DNA of 64,000 nucleotides from Chrysoperla carnea (taxonomy: Eukaryota > Arthropoda > Insecta > Neuroptera > Chrysopidae): contig NC_058341.1 in assembly GCF_905475395.1 (NCBI RefSeq), positions 67,649,501-67,713,500 on the forward strand, read 5' to 3'. Below, in pieces: positions 12,410-25,017 of this stretch. The translations under genes and the position numbers were made by a program. The notes beneath the pieces are model-generated. The model was not told the DNA's origin and made no database searches. It saw only the letters and a list, made by a program, of their open reading frames with translations. The stretch's first letter is position 1; the number at the start of each line of letters is the position of its first letter.

Positions 12410-12787
12410 ACTTTTTATTTTGACCCCGAACCAAAAAATAGAGCATTATAATCTTGACCGCTACGTGTGTCAGTCTGTCTGTGGGTCTGTCTGTGGCATC
12501 GTAGCGTCTAAACGTATGAACCGATTTTTTTTTCGTTTGAAAGGTAATTTAATGGGGAGTGTTCTTAGCTACATTTCAAGTGCAAATTACGGTTCCGTAC
12601 CCGGATCAACTAAAAAATTGACGACGATCCTCAAAAACGGTTCATTTTAGAGATGAATCTAAAGAAAAAGGTAATTTAATGGAGGGTGTTCTTAGATAAG
12701 TTTTACGGCAATTTAGTCCTAATTTAGGGTTCCGTACACGAAAAATTAATTGGGGTTTTTTAAATTTTGTAAATTTCACTTGTATGG
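12410..12787 (+). repeat. Rep-2 copy 2, with internal duplication
   Basis: GACCGCTACGTGTGTCAGTC, then GCATCGTAGCGTCTAAACG, then TTTGAAAGGTAATTTAATGG and GGTTCCGTACCC. The AAGGTAATTTAATGG ... GGTTCCGTAC part occurs twice in tandem (12540-12605 and 12668-12742). Confidence 0.7.
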
Positions 12788-14065
12788 TATTTTCTAGCAA
12801 CACTTTTAATTAAAATCAGCTAATCTCGTGTTGGAAATATTTTTTAGAATAAGGATAGTCGATAGGCGTACGCAAGGAATACACACAATATTGCTAATGA
12901 AATAAAATTATTGAAGTATATTTTCTTAAGATACTTAAACCAGGAGTTTGCCACAATCCCGCATCAAACATGTGCATATCTCTTTGTAAAAACAAGTACA
13001 AACATAATTCATGTGTTTTTTTGTCTCCATATTCTTCTCTACAGTAACAGAAGAGTTTTTTGAATTCTCATACATATTAAACAAGTAGCATGTACATACA
13101 CGTGATTCATATTTATTACAAAACTTTTATACAGGAGAAAATAAAATAAAACACTTATTTGTACGGCGACACCTTCAAACAGGGGCTTTTGCTTCAAACT
13201 TCTATTTTAAAAAACCCAAAAACCGCCTTTTTAAAAATTTTTCAAAAAAACACGAAAAAAAAATCGGTGCGAGGTAAATTTTTGTGCATCTTGCTATCCC
13301 TATATATTTTATATGTTTGTCCTATAAATGTTTGTTTGTTTGTTACGCTACGCTTTCACGCAAAAACTACCGAATGGATTTGAATGAAACTGTAGAACAA
13401 TATAGCTCATACAATAGAATAACACATGAGCTATAATTTATAAGGATATATTTAAAAAAAAATTAAATTTAATCTAACATTTTACTGCTCCATCTATGAT
13501 CATCATTTTGAATCATAAATTAAAGTTTTCTGTAAAAATTTCAAATAATAATAAACAGTTTTAAATTTCGTTCAAAATCTCAATTTTTAATGATTGAAAA
13601 TAGTCCAAAAATCATGAAGATATATATAGAATATTTAAACAGTTAACTCAATAGTTAGTTTGTTTTTTCCAGTTTTTTTGGAGTAGAAGCTAATCGAAAA
13701 GTAAGAAATCAAATTAAACACCCCTGTATATAAGCTCGCATAATATTTAATATTATTATTGTTGGTTTTTGATACATTTCAAAAGTGAAACAAGTTACAA
13801 CAAATCTTATATTTAGGGTTTATTAGATTCGCGTACCCCTTTCAATATTAAAATACTAGTATTTCATTCAAAGACTTTTATACATGGTCAATAAAATAAA
13901 CAAACTGTGATGGCTGTGAATTTTAGGGCCTAAACCAATAACTTTATGGTAAAAAATATAATTGCATTAATTGTGCGTTGTTAAACAAAATTTTGTTTGT
14001 CAAAAATGGAAAGAACGCTTTTATTCATTCTAATAAAAATCTTTTCATAATAAAAGCTATAGTAC
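12788..14065. other. Gene-free stretch with a decayed repeat
   Basis: Positions 13310-13430 (TTTGTTTGTTTGTTACGCTA, CACGCAAAAACTACCGAATG) are a type of dispersed repeat familiar from insect genomes. The rest is AT-rich and unrecognised. Confidence 0.5.
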
Positions 14066-14624
14066 AAGATCCGAATTAAGGCCGACCTTCACCCATCTGT
14101 TTACCGAATGAAAGTTATTTTTTATGAAATGTAAAATATTTACAAATATCCCTGTTGTGGGTTGCCCTAAAAAATATGGTCCAGACAACTTTTAATAAAA
14201 ATATCAAAACTTGGAAAGCTTGTAAATTTTATTTTTTGACTGATATTTTGTGGACAATCATATAGCACCGTATTTGCAATAAAATTATCTTTATTTATAT
14301 CTGTGAGGCAATGAATTAACAGATGAACGTAATTACTATTCACAACTTGTATAAATGCGAAAATAGTGAACGAAAAGAGGCAGACAGCATAGCTGCTGCA
14401 TATTCTTTATGGCTTTTACTTTCGAGTAGATCAAAATTCGTTAGATATGAAAGTCAGTGAAAAATTTCTAAAAATTTTACTCTTGATATTTTCACTAAAA
14501 GTAGTCTGGACCACATTTTTCTAGGCAACCCATTGCAGGGATATTTTTTAACATTTTATATTTCATAAAAAATAACTTTCATCCGGTAAACAGATGGGTG
14601 AAGGTCGATCCTAATTGGAATCTT
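14066..14624. mobile_element. Long-TIR MITE related to MITE-1
   Basis: The left arm (AAGATCCGAATTA ... GACCTTCACCCATCTGTTTA ... AAAGTTATTTTTTATGAAAT) returns inverted at the right end. Arms are about 150 bp with a 260-bp centre. Its CTTCACCCATCTG word is shared with MITE-1 termini, but the interior differs. No ORF. Confidence 0.75.
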
Positions 14625-15184
14625 AGACTACTAGTTTAATAACATTAATGACAAAGGTCTAAGAGAGAAAACATTTTTCAAATTTACCACACAAACAGGT
14701 AGATTAGTGATGGGCGATGCTAAGAAAATAAATCGATGTTGAATAAATCTATAATCGATCTATGCCGGTAACGTATTTTTTTATTTTCAAAATTTTCCGA
14801 CTATTACAACAAATATTAATAAGTTACTTAATTGAATTTTATTGGCCCATCCCTAATAGATAGACACCATATTTTTGAAAATGATATTATTTTGGAAGAT
14901 TATCAAAAAATTTCTTATCATGTATGATCATCTGTTATCGTTAAAAGAGGTATCGTTAAAAGCGTCTTGATCGTCCGCTGGTTATAGGCTATGTGAGGCC
15001 ATATTAAATTGAATATGGCGCCTTCTAGAGGACATAAAGTTATGATACAAACACAAATTTCGATTTAATGATAGTGTGTTAATAGGTATCAAATGAAAGG
15101 GCGTAATTAGCACTTTTCAAATATATACATATATGTTGTTATCGTTTCTCACGAAATTGTAGCCCCAAAATAGTTTAAATAAAA
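14625..15184. other. Gene-free stretch with a repeat shared with 38.7 kb
   Basis: AAAGCGTCTTGATC, CCATATTAAATTGAATATGG and TTCTAGAGGACATAAAG (14965-15050) recur in reverse at about 38690-38775, so a dispersed repeat. Nothing coding. Confidence 0.5.
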
Positions 15185-15458
15185 TAAAGTTCAAAAACTA
15201 AAACCCCGACGAATACAAAATCACGCTATTAAATGTATGAAAACAAGAAAACATTTTTAGCCGAAATTCTTATGGTAAGTAAAATCGTCATTACAGTTAG
15301 AAGACCTCTTTTCTGTCCTGTGGAAAATTTTGTACTTTTTTGAAGTCCCCCGACTGTAATGACGATTTTACTTATCATAAACATTTCAGATGAAAATATT
15401 TCCTTGTTTTTAGAATTGTGTGATTTTGTAGTCGTCGCAGTTTTAGTTCTTGAACTCA
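15185..15458. repeat. Palindromic foldback, about 115-bp arms
   Basis: GAAACATTTTTAGCCGAAAT... with GTAAGTAAAATCGTCATTAC pairs with GTAATGACGATTTTACTTAT further right; the centre is about 50 bp (15300-15350). The open frames on both strands here are mirror images of one another, not genes. Confidence 0.75.
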
Positions 15459-15728
15459 ATTTTATTTTCAATATGAAAACAATAATTTTCTATCAGAAAG
15501 TTAATAAAAATGCACAAGTTTTGTTATTTTATTTAGACATTTTATCGAAGACGTCCTAAACAAAGATACATAGATATATGATATATAATATTATAAATAA
15601 AGATAAACATATTATGATGCAGGCTTTTTTATTGTTCAAGTAAAATGTCCGGCCTTTACTATTCAAGTAACTACTTTTAACTATGTAAAAATGTATATAG
15701 AGTATCCGAAAATTTACCTTCTCGCATT

Positions 15729-16494
15729 CAGTGCCGCATTTACCTCTGACGGGGCCCCAAGCAACCTCAGGTTTTTGGGGCCCTCATTGTAAAATCCCCC
15801 CCCCCCCCGATATTTCAAAATAATGAATAAAAAAAAAAAAATAAATAAATAATCAATATATTTTACAGTTAACTCATAATTTACTATCTAAATTACAACT
15901 TTTTTCTACTTTTCTCAGTCGCAAATTGATGAATGACATCATTTTTCATGTGTTTTTTATTTTTGAAGTTATACTTCTTTTGGCGCGTTAGGTAGAAATG
16001 ATGAGGGTAAATTTTTACGATGCGCGCGCACACCGTCACGAAAAACCGACATGATGAAGTTAGCTATAGTTAACATTTTAGTTTTTCAAATAAAGGTACC
16101 AACAAAGTAAAAGTAAGGACATCTACGTATGTTTGCGTGAGAACTGACAACTGTATTCACAATATTTCTTTATTTAAGTATTTCTGAACCTACCACACGT
16201 GTTTTGTATCAGTCCGAATAAAATATATAAAATATACATAAATACATATTTTCTCAAATAATATCATAATATATTATTAAATAATTTACTATGATTATAA
16301 GTGATAATAATTTTTAAAAAGATTTTTATCTTGTTACGCCGAAGAAGTATAACTTCTAACGCGTGTACATAAGTACACACACTTTTTTTTTCAAATTTTC
16401 GAATGTGTTTTGAAAATTTTTCATTTTTTGGGGCCCCTGTCCAAGCGGGGCCCCAAGCAATTGCTTCCTTTGCTTCGCGGTAAATCCGCTACTG
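15729..16494. mobile_element. hAT-type non-autonomous element, interrupted
   Basis: Termini CAGTGCCGCATTTACC and GGTAAATCCGCTACTG are inverted repeats. Flanking octamers CTCGCATT (15721-15728) and CTTGCATT (16495-16502) are an 8-bp TSD with one change, as expected for hAT. GGGGCCCCAAGCAA occurs at both ends. The middle is occupied by a second element (15967-16365). Confidence 0.75.
15967..16365. mobile_element. TIR-1 short element inside the hAT element
   Basis: The left end GAAGTTATACTTCTTTTGGC and right end GCCGAAGAAGTATAACTTC are inverted. The next block (GATGAGGGTAAATTT, GCGCGCGCAC, CGACATGATGAAGTTAGC) is shared with the larger relative at 61440-62674. About 400 bp, no ORF, probably an internal-deletion derivative. 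Confidence 0.7.
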
Positions 16495-16502
16495 CTTGCA
16501 TT

Positions 16503-17651
16503 TAGGAGGTGGTTCGAGACGATAAAAGAAAAAAAAAGTATCATTTTTATAGATAAGTCTGGAAATAAGTCGATTCCGAGTTACAATCACTTATACTGTG
16601 TGTCGCATTTAGGATGAAGACATCCTCATATTTTCGTCATACAGGGTGATGAATTACATTTTTTAAGATACTTAACCTAAATCAGAACTTGAAATTCAGC
16701 TTACTACAAATTGACAAATAGAGACGATTCTTAAGATTTTGTCTAGCGTCAGCGGTGGTTAAATATACCGATTTTCATAATAAAATTAGTATTTTTAATT
16801 TATTAATTATTTTGGTTCACACTCAAAATTATTAGAAGTTTATTGAAATATTTGAATACATAACACTATTAAATTATCAATTTGTCTAGTTTTTACATTC
16901 CATATCACACTAGTTATAAAATTTTACGACGACTAAAAAAAGATCATTATTGATATATTTTTTTTTATACAAGGGGCGCTAATTTTTGAAACTTCCTACT
17001 CGCAGATAAAAAGAATCATATAAATTTCGCCTCATTAAGGGCTCACGATTAAAATCATCAAGTTGTGAATACATAAACTTTTGCTTGATCATTTACGATT
17101 ATGAAAGTCAAGATTGCCAAAGATACCACTCCTTCCAAACAGAGCAATAATTATTCATAATTTTGAAGAAATATTCAGGATGAGCGATTAAAATCGTACA
17201 CCCGGTGTATAGAGTATTTATACAATTAACCATGTTAGTTGTTTATGCATTCTTAGGAAGCATTTTGTAAAAAAACACACTATACAAACGTTGAACTGTC
17301 ACCAAACGTAACAAAACGTAAAATGTTACTTTTGCAAAACAAACGCATAATAATAATGCGAGCCATATGAATACGGCCTTTAGAGGCCAGACCAACAACT
17401 ACTTTTTGATAAATTTAATAATTGTATTTATTTCGATTGTAAGAATCAAATTTCTATTAATTCTTAAAATCAGTATATTAATGCCGTTTTAGCATTGTAA
17501 ATATCTCGCGTAAGCGTAAATATATCATGAATGTTTTATTTCTATTTTCGGGATGAAGACAATACTTTCTATTAAAATACTTTCAGTGGATAATCGTTAT
17601 AATAATAGCTATAGAATGGAAAAAAGCGAAACAAAATGAAAAAAGCAATAA
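16503..17651. other. Gene-free stretch
   Basis: Positions 16595-16740 are the inverted partner of 9035-9215. Positions 16970-17215 (CAAGGGGCGCTAATTTTTGA ... GATTAAAATCGTACACCC) look like a decayed element. Nothing coding. Confidence 0.45.
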
Positions 17652-18076
17652 AACAAGTGAAAACAAACAATTGACTGAGTTAATTGTTGAAATACCCTGT
17701 ATAGAAAGTATTGAATGTCATTATTTGCATTACAAATTGTGTTTGCAACAGAATTATTTTAATAGAACAAAGTTTCGTTCTAATTTGCGCTCTCACGGGT
17801 GAACAGTGATGTTTACGAAAAAATGTTTTAAACAAAAGTTGTTTATTTTTTTCTCATTTATAAACCCAAATTTAAAGCTATAAAAATTTCAGCTTGATAT
17901 CTTTTTTTGTTTCTGAGTTATCGTGATGACGGGCGGACAGACATCTGGAAATAGACTAATGAGATGATTTCATTAACATCTATACGAAAATTTTGTTCAT
18001 CAATATTTTTAAGCGTTACAAACTTAGGACTAAACTTAGTATACGATATTTACATATTTCATATATCCAGGATATA
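17652..18076 (+). repeat. Rep-1 copy C (internally shortened)
   Basis: Perfect head ACAAGTGAAAACAAACAATT; lacks the GGGTCC / GACCTCACTTTTTACG block; tail TTTTTAAGCGTTACAAACTT present. Confidence 0.75.
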
Positions 18077-18539
18077 CAAATGTATGCGTTTTCCCCTAAA
18101 TTCCAACTATCCTTGAAAATAATATGAGACTACAGAAAAATGATGATAAATTGTGAAATAAAATTATTTTCTACAAATTTGTTATTTTATAAAAATAACC
18201 ATTTTACTGAGAAATTCTAAATTTTGGGTTTTTCTCTGCAAAATTTCCTTTTTTCATTTGCTTATTGCTCCCTCATTGAATTGTTTAATATAATGGGATG
18301 GTTATGGAAGGGGCCTTCTATATGTAAAAAACTCCAAACCTCGAAACCCGGTTAAATTGAACGGATTTGCAATAATTTGTTTTTTCGACATAACAAAAAT
18401 GTAAGATCGTATACTAAAAACTTTAAAAATTGGCACTGGAAGGGATGAGCCAAAAGCCTATAACTAAAAAAACTCAAATTTCCCTTAAGTTAAGCTCCAC
18501 TCAGAATCCGTTGCAAAATAACAGAATCGTAATTAGTAA
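18077..18539. other. AT-rich gene-free stretch
   Basis: No recognised repeat, ORF or RNA. Confidence 0.5.
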
Positions 18540-19165
18540 ACCCAAAGATAGTCGCAGACATGAAGTTCGAAAAATTTGAACAGTAAGTGGAATTTGATTG
18601 CGGTTTTCGGCACTCGATTCGTTAATGCGTCAAGAAATTTTGTGACCTAAATTGATTTATAAGAAATTAAAAATATGAAATTTGCATAAATAATGTGCAC
18701 TTTATAATTGCATTTTAAATTAACCGTAAATTTACTAAATTCACAATTCGGTTAATAGTGATGAAAATGATTCCAAACTTGTTACTCTGGGGTTTTTGGG
18801 GTCACTAAACACTAATATCGCAACAGAATTGAGTATTAGGTACCAGGTGCCCGTCGTACCCAGGGTGCCTCGAAGATCAATTCTGTCGTCATACTCGTTC
18901 TCAGCGACCCCGGGTAACAAGTTTGGAATCATTTTCATCACTATAAACCAAATTGTGAATTTAGTTTATTTACGGTTAATTTAAATTGCAATTATAAAAT
19001 GCATATTTATGCGAATTGCAAATTTTTAATTTCTTATAAATCAATTTAGGTCACAAAATTTCCTGACGCTTCAGCGAATCGTATGCCCAAAACCGCAATC
19101 AAATCCCACTTACTGTTCAAATTTTTCGAACTTTGACCGTGTTTAGTGTTTTGTTTCTGCGACTA
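18540..19165. repeat. Foldback element with a GC-richer loop
   Basis: About 240-bp arms (GAAAAATTTGAACAGTAAG; TAAATTGATTTATAAGAAAT; ATGAAAATGATTCCAAACTT) are inverted around a loop at about 18789-18903 that is clearly less AT-rich than the arms. Overlapping ORFs on the two strands simply mirror each other. Confidence 0.75.
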
Positions 19166-20042
19166 ACAGGATTCAAATCGTTTCTAATCGCTTGATTATT
19201 TTTTCGGAAGATAACAGTTTAATTCAAGGTATTCTACACACAGACATTTACAAAGTTATCTCAAAATTTTCGATCTAGTAATTTGTGATGAAAACATTAA
19301 CTTCCTATCAGGAAGTTAATAAAGTGAATCACTGAAAAATATTTTCTTGTTAAAAGACGGCAGCAAAGCAATAACAGAAGCAGTAACAAAACTTACGTAT
19401 GTTGCTTGTTACAAACACACACATGTGAGATCGGGTATCAAACGATATCTAAAGCTACAGCAACCAGTGCCATAGCTAAGCTAAGTCAATGCAGCTTCAC
19501 AACACAATACAAATACATATACAAATGAACAGACGTCAAAGATTCATCGAAAACGCGTTTGGAATCTGTAATAATAAGCATTTTGACTTCTGGTTTTTTG
19601 TACTCTTTTGTGCACATACAAAATAAATACTTTATACAATTTATTATAAACAATAGAGGTATATTATATTTTATTTATTTTATATAGGTACGATGATTTT
19701 TATGTGTGATTTATTTTAAACAAGTCCTAAATGATTTTGTTGTCTTCGTTAACAAGTCCACAAACTGTTTTAACTCGTCAGTATTCGCTAATCATCAACC
19801 GTTCGGTAATCTTAAGTCGCGTGTTGAGAGATTTAGGGTGTTTTCCGTAATATACATCAGTATACTGGCCAATGATAATGATGCAAGAAATTAACGCCAT
19901 ACTGATGATTTGTTCCAAAATGCATGGGCTAGTACCAAATTTTAACTGTAATGTATTTCAATAGAATGGAGGTAACAGCTATTACGAAAATTGGAGTGTT
20001 GTTGTTGAAACACACAATTTAATAAAATTATTGTTTATTCCA
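19166..20042. other. Gene-free stretch
   Basis: A short inverted motif AACTTCCTATCAGGAAGTTA sits at about 19299. Otherwise nothing recognised. Confidence 0.5.
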
Positions 20043-20530
20043 CACTAGCTGTGAACTACCCGCTTTGCTGGGCAACATCCCCACTTGCACCCCTCCCTCC
20101 ACATTTCCTTGCGTGGGATAACAGTTTTGTAATGTACACGTCATGCTCTTTTATTTGATACCCCACTTAGGTATATTTGTAAATATTCGATAATTCCTTC
20201 CCACTTTCTCGCTACACCTTTCTACCCTCCGAAGGTTAAAAGTAGATAAAAACAATAGATCTTTGAAGCTGGTTGTATATCGTGTCAATATTTTAGCTTA
20301 ATCGATGCACAACTTTTTTTGTTTTTGAAGCATATCCCTTTCAACCCCTATTTCAACCCCTTACTCTACTATAATATGGATGTATTATACATAAAAACCT
20401 TCCTCTTGAATCACTCTATCTATTAAAAAAAAACCGCATCAAAATCCGTTGCATAGTTTCAAAGATTTAAGCATACAAAGGGACATAGGGACAGAGAAAG
20501 CGACTTTGTTTTATACTATCTATGTATTGA
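20043..20530 (+). repeat. Dispersed repeat (CTAGCTGTGAACTACCCGC family)
   Basis: Starts ACTAGCTGTGAACTACCCGC and ends with AATCCGTTGCATAGTTTCAA, AAAGGGACATAGGGACAGAG and TTTGTTTTATACTAT. This head and tail wording is typical of an abundant insect dispersed repeat. Class not decided. Confidence 0.55.
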
Positions 20531-20759
20531 TTGATATTCTATCTAATGCAAACACGCCCGGCTAAATATTTATCCGTCACACTATTCTCATCAGCACAAT
20601 ATGATAGCAAGCATACTACCGGTACAATATGGCGCCTGATTCATGACGCTATTACTACTGGTAAGTATACTGATGTAGATTTCGGGAAAATACCCTTACT
20701 CACGCGTTCTGCACATGCGTAAAATATTTCGTGTGTTAAATATTCTTTAACTTTGTTAA

Positions 20760-21110
20760 GGAGGGTCCCTCACCAGTAATAGAAAAAATAAATTAGTAGA
20801 AAATGATCCAAATTTTTAGTATGTTGTAGTTAACGATACATATTATTAAATCAACAAAAAATTTGGGTATCTTATCGATCAATTAAGAGAGTTTTTATTA
20901 ATTAAAAATATAGTAAATAACATAATCATTATCATATCATGCTACGTTATTTAGTGTATTTTTAATTAATTAATTACTCTCTTAATTGATCGATAAGATA
21001 CCCAAATTTTTTTTTTGATTTAATAATATGTATCGTTAACTACAACATACTAAAAATTTGGATCATTTTCTACTAATTTATTTTTTTCTATTACTGGTGA
21101 GGGAACTTCC
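20760..21110. mobile_element. TTAA-flanked near-perfect palindromic MITE
   Basis: Flanked by TTAA on both sides (20756-20759, 21111-21114). Ends GGAGGGTCCCTCACCAG and CTGGTGAGGGAACTTCC. Arms of about 165 bp are almost perfectly complementary around a short AT-rich centre. The TTAA target suggests a piggyBac- or Kolobok-type origin. The near identity of the arms suggests youth or constraint. Confidence 0.8.
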
Positions 21111-21114
21111 TTAA

Positions 21115-22480
21115 ATCATAATCTCAACAGAATTTTAAAATATTAGAGCAGAAAAATAATTTAAATAATTAAATTCATTTTAACTAATTTCACCATATTA
21201 ATTTACTGAGTACGACTTAAATTAAACTAACGAAAGTACGCGAATAGGTTTGATATTTCAGAAGTTTTTTTTTTTTTTTTGATTACACCTTCACTGGCGG
21301 CATGATGAGAAAAATTCTCACAATTTCTGAAGAATTTGAAAAAAATATATATATATCTAAAAAATGTAGATAGATTGAAAAAAATCTGGAAGCAATAATA
21401 CCTCGTGTGAGATTGTGAGTGCCATTGAGCTATTTGGCCACGGGTGCTAGCAATCCATCGCTTATGTATCTTTTTCGAATATCTGAACCGAGTATTTGTA
21501 GGCTGAAGTTTTTTGTAGTCGCGATGAAATACTGACCGCAAATTCTTGAGTTTTTTTACCTCCATTACTGTAAAATTTCTATTTATATAAATTAGTAAAG
21601 AAACTAATTATTTTTACCTACATCAGCGTACTATAATACCCGATATTTGTTTCAACTTATCATTTTAATTATTATATCTTTGTATTCGGCGATTTTATTA
21701 TTACATAATTCGGGGGAATTATGGTAATCAAGGGAATAATATTATTCCATAATTCCCTCGAATTATGGTAATCGTCAATCAAATGCGTAGTTTTGTCATT
21801 CATCTATTAAATGTTGCCCGCTACAAGCCGCCCCGATCCGTTGATTGTTGGATTGACGACGACACTATTAGACACGTTGAATTATATCAAGCGATGATGT
21901 AATCGACTGTGCAGCCAGGAGAGATAGTTTTTGTGGCTTTGTGTTATTTTATTGAATGACTGTGTGTATCATGCGTCAATGTCACATACTACTTATTGCC
22001 TAAAAGTTGCGTTAGTGTAATTTCGCCTTTACAATGGTACAACTACTATGAAAGTAATTTTAGGATTATAAAAAACAAATCTTAAATTTAAAGTAAAAAA
22101 AAAAAAAACAAAAACTCAAGTTCTATTTGTATTATTGATTTTTGAAGAGTTTCATAAAACTCATTTAAACAATTATTTGATTTTTGTGATCAAGTTTTTG
22201 ATTCAATCGTCTTTATGTAATTAATTTAACATTTTGGTCGGTCTCATATTATATATATATAAAAAAAAAAAGTTTATATTCAATGATGATGTGATTTTAT
22301 TTCAATAATCCTCTGTGATTTTTTGTTTTTTTACAAATTGATACTGATTATGAAAGCCGGTTTTTTAGAGAGCAACTAGGATAACAATAAAAATTTGATA
22401 CATAAAAATAAATGAAATAAATAACTATACTAGTAATTTAATTAGATTCGAATTCAAACATTTTTGATCTTTTATATAGA
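21115..22480. other. Gene-free stretch with a compact hairpin
   Basis: Positions 21706-21770 form a hairpin with 20-bp arms (ATAATTCGGGGGAATTATGG / CCATAATTCCCTCGAATTAT). A 112-codon minus-strand ORF (21227-21565) lacks any recognisable domain and is not annotated. Confidence 0.5.
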
Positions 22481-23669
22481 ACAGGCTCTGGGTGGGGTTG
22501 AGTGTGCAAAATATGAGTATCGCATTTTGTCAATTGATTATTGATCAGAAAAGCTTATAGATTATACAGATTGTGAATCTTGTCAGAAACCCTATTGGTT
22601 CAATTTTTGCATACACCCCCCCCCACTCCAAAGAAACAGTTAAATGACAATTTTTTGAATCAAGAAAAAGTTACTCTTGATTCTATGGGTTATTTAATGT
22701 CAAAAAGGGTCTTTGTGATTTTTTCGTAAACTTCTTCGTTTTCGAGATATTAAAAGTTTAATGTTTGGAAAAACTCCAAAAAGGCCATTTAAAAGCTAAA
22801 AAAACAGGGCATAAAATTAGATTTTAGAGTTTATAAAAATTCTAAAATAATGTTTGAACATCCTTTAATAAAGATCTGAAGACTAATACAGGTTACTTCA
22901 TTCTAGAGGCTCATTTTTCAATTCTTAAGAAGATGTTTAATTCCCATTACTAACAATGAGCAGTGCTGCCAACTTTCAACTCTAAGGCCCACTAAACAGG
23001 CGATAGAAAACCACTAAAAAACAACTAGAGAGCAATAATATTGCCAGAAATGATATTAAAATATTAAATTATTTAAATTATTTGCCACTAAAGGTAGAAA
23101 AATAGTAGAAAAAACCACTAGTTTTAGTGGTAAAACTACTAAGTTGACAACACTGACAATGAGTAAGACAGAGATACTAAATATTTCAGTCTTACTGTTA
23201 TTAATAAGAATTATAATATCTTTAAAGAATTAAAAATTGAGGCTTTAGAATTAAAGAATCTGTAATTTTTCTTCAGAGCTTCATAAAGGATGTTCAAGCA
23301 TTATTTTAGAATTTGATAGGCTCTAAAATATAATTTTAAGACCCGTTTTTCAGCTTTTAAAATGGCCTTTTTGGAGTTTTTCCAAACATTAAATGTCGAA
23401 ATGTTAATATGTCGAAAACGAAGCAGTTTACTAAATAATCACAAAGAGCCTTTTTGACGTTCAATAACCCATAGAATTAAGATTAACTTTTACTTGGTTC
23501 AAAAAAATGTCATTTAACTGTTTCTGTGGAGGGGAGTATACCAAAATTGGACCAATATAGTTTCTGGCAAGATTCACAATGTTAATCTATAAGCTTTTCT
23601 GATCAGGAATCAATTGACAAAATGTGGTTCTCATATTTTGCACACTCAACCCCATCCAGCACCTGTTCT
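22481..23669. repeat. Large foldback element, about 480-bp arms
   Basis: Left end GAACAGGCTCTGGGTGGGGT and right end CCCATCCAGCACCTGTTC are inverted. Arms can be followed inward (TGACAATTTTTTGAATCAAG; CCAAAAAGGCCATTTAAAAG; GAACATCCTTTAATAAAG). A hAT MITE sits in the central loop. No ORF. Confidence 0.8.
22961..23155. mobile_element. hAT-type MITE in the foldback loop
   Basis: Ends CAGTGCTGCCAACTT and AAGTTGACAACACTG; exact 8-bp TSD ACAATGAG at 22953-22960 and 23156-23163; 195 bp. Its insertion postdates the foldback. Confidence 0.85.
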
Positions 23670-25017
23670 AATAAGTGAACAAGATATATTCGTTTTTTTT
23701 GTTAAGATGACTATGAGTTAAATTATTGTTATTATATACATTTAGCCGATTGTTTGATCTAAACAGGCATGGCCTTTGTCGTGGTGCCTCGATCCAAAAA
23801 ACTTTTTTTGGGTCATGTCTCCAGAAAACTTAGCACCTTCCTTGATAGCACAAGAGATGCACAGAGTAGAGGTGGATAGTTCCGGGGAAATTTTGGGTTG
23901 AACCTGGAGCTCAGTTTCCGTACATTAAAGGAACTAGTACTTGGAATCATAGCCGCGAAATGCGAAAAAAAGCCAGGTTGAAATGGCTATATCTCGGTCA
24001 ATTTTTAACCAAAAACATTTTTCTACTTTCTTTTGTTTGCTTTCCCTATACCTATCTCTGTCAAAAAAAAAAAATACAGGCAAAAAACCAAAAAAGCGAA
24101 ATTTTGTCACTTTTTTCCTGTTTGTTTCAATTGTTTTGGTATGAAAACTTTTTTTTAATTTTTAAAAAATACTAATCCGATGTAAAATTAAATTCTCTAC
24201 AAAATTTTTTATATAAATATTATTGAAATTTGGCTTAATTTACGAGATATTTGGAAAAACCACAACCTGTGCTTTTCCCCCCTATCTTAAATTTCCACCC
24301 TCTCATTGATTAGCACTTGTAACGGACACATCTTTCTGTTAGCTGTTAATTAATAGGATATATGGCCTGAAATTTTATGATATGTCATATATTAATGAAA
24401 GCTGTGTCGTTGCATTTACTATAACAACGTAATTTATATAAATATCATTCCGATTAATAAATTATTATTTTGAAGACTTATTTATTCTTTCGGGGATTTT
24501 CAACATTTATTTCAGAAGAAGCTTTATCCAGCATATAGCTAATTGCTCTACACTCCGCGGTTTTTCCTTCTTTAATAACCTATTGAACGCAATAAAAACC
24601 CGTGAACGCCTTAGTTTCTTATTGCCCTGTTTTTTAATGCCTAATTAATAATCTGTTACAGACACTTCGAGGATTGATAGAAATTTCGAAGATAGACAAG
24701 TTGCTTAGAGAATATAAGCAAAGGTCACTCTAAGAATTTTCCACAGAAACCATAGACTTTTCTATAGACAAATTTATATGTTACATACAACGTTTCTGTC
24801 AGTCATTGCCTATGTTATTTAATTTAGAAAATATCTACTGTTGTTACATCCATTGTTTTGAGCTCCAATTTTTTGGAGCTCATATAGCTCATATGATAAA
24901 ACATGTTGGAGTTGCATATCTATGTCATAATTAGTTGTCTATGGTATGCACCATTTGGAGTATATTTCATTGTGTTAATTTATAGGCATAAATTTTGGGT
25001 ACTGACTCTCGTACTAA
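23670..25017. other. Gene-free stretch
   Basis: No supported gene. Positions 23780-24070 are somewhat less AT-rich, but no coherent ORF or family is visible. Confidence 0.45.

Noticed and set aside
18741-18984. ORFs on both strands around 18.8 kb
   Set aside because: They are mirror readings of the two arms of a palindrome.
21227-21565. 112-codon minus-strand ORF beginning MEVKKLKNLRSVF
   Set aside because: No recognisable domain, ends in low-complexity sequence over a poly(T) and TA run, and no supporting splice context. Length alone is not enough in AT-rich DNA with several comparable chance frames.
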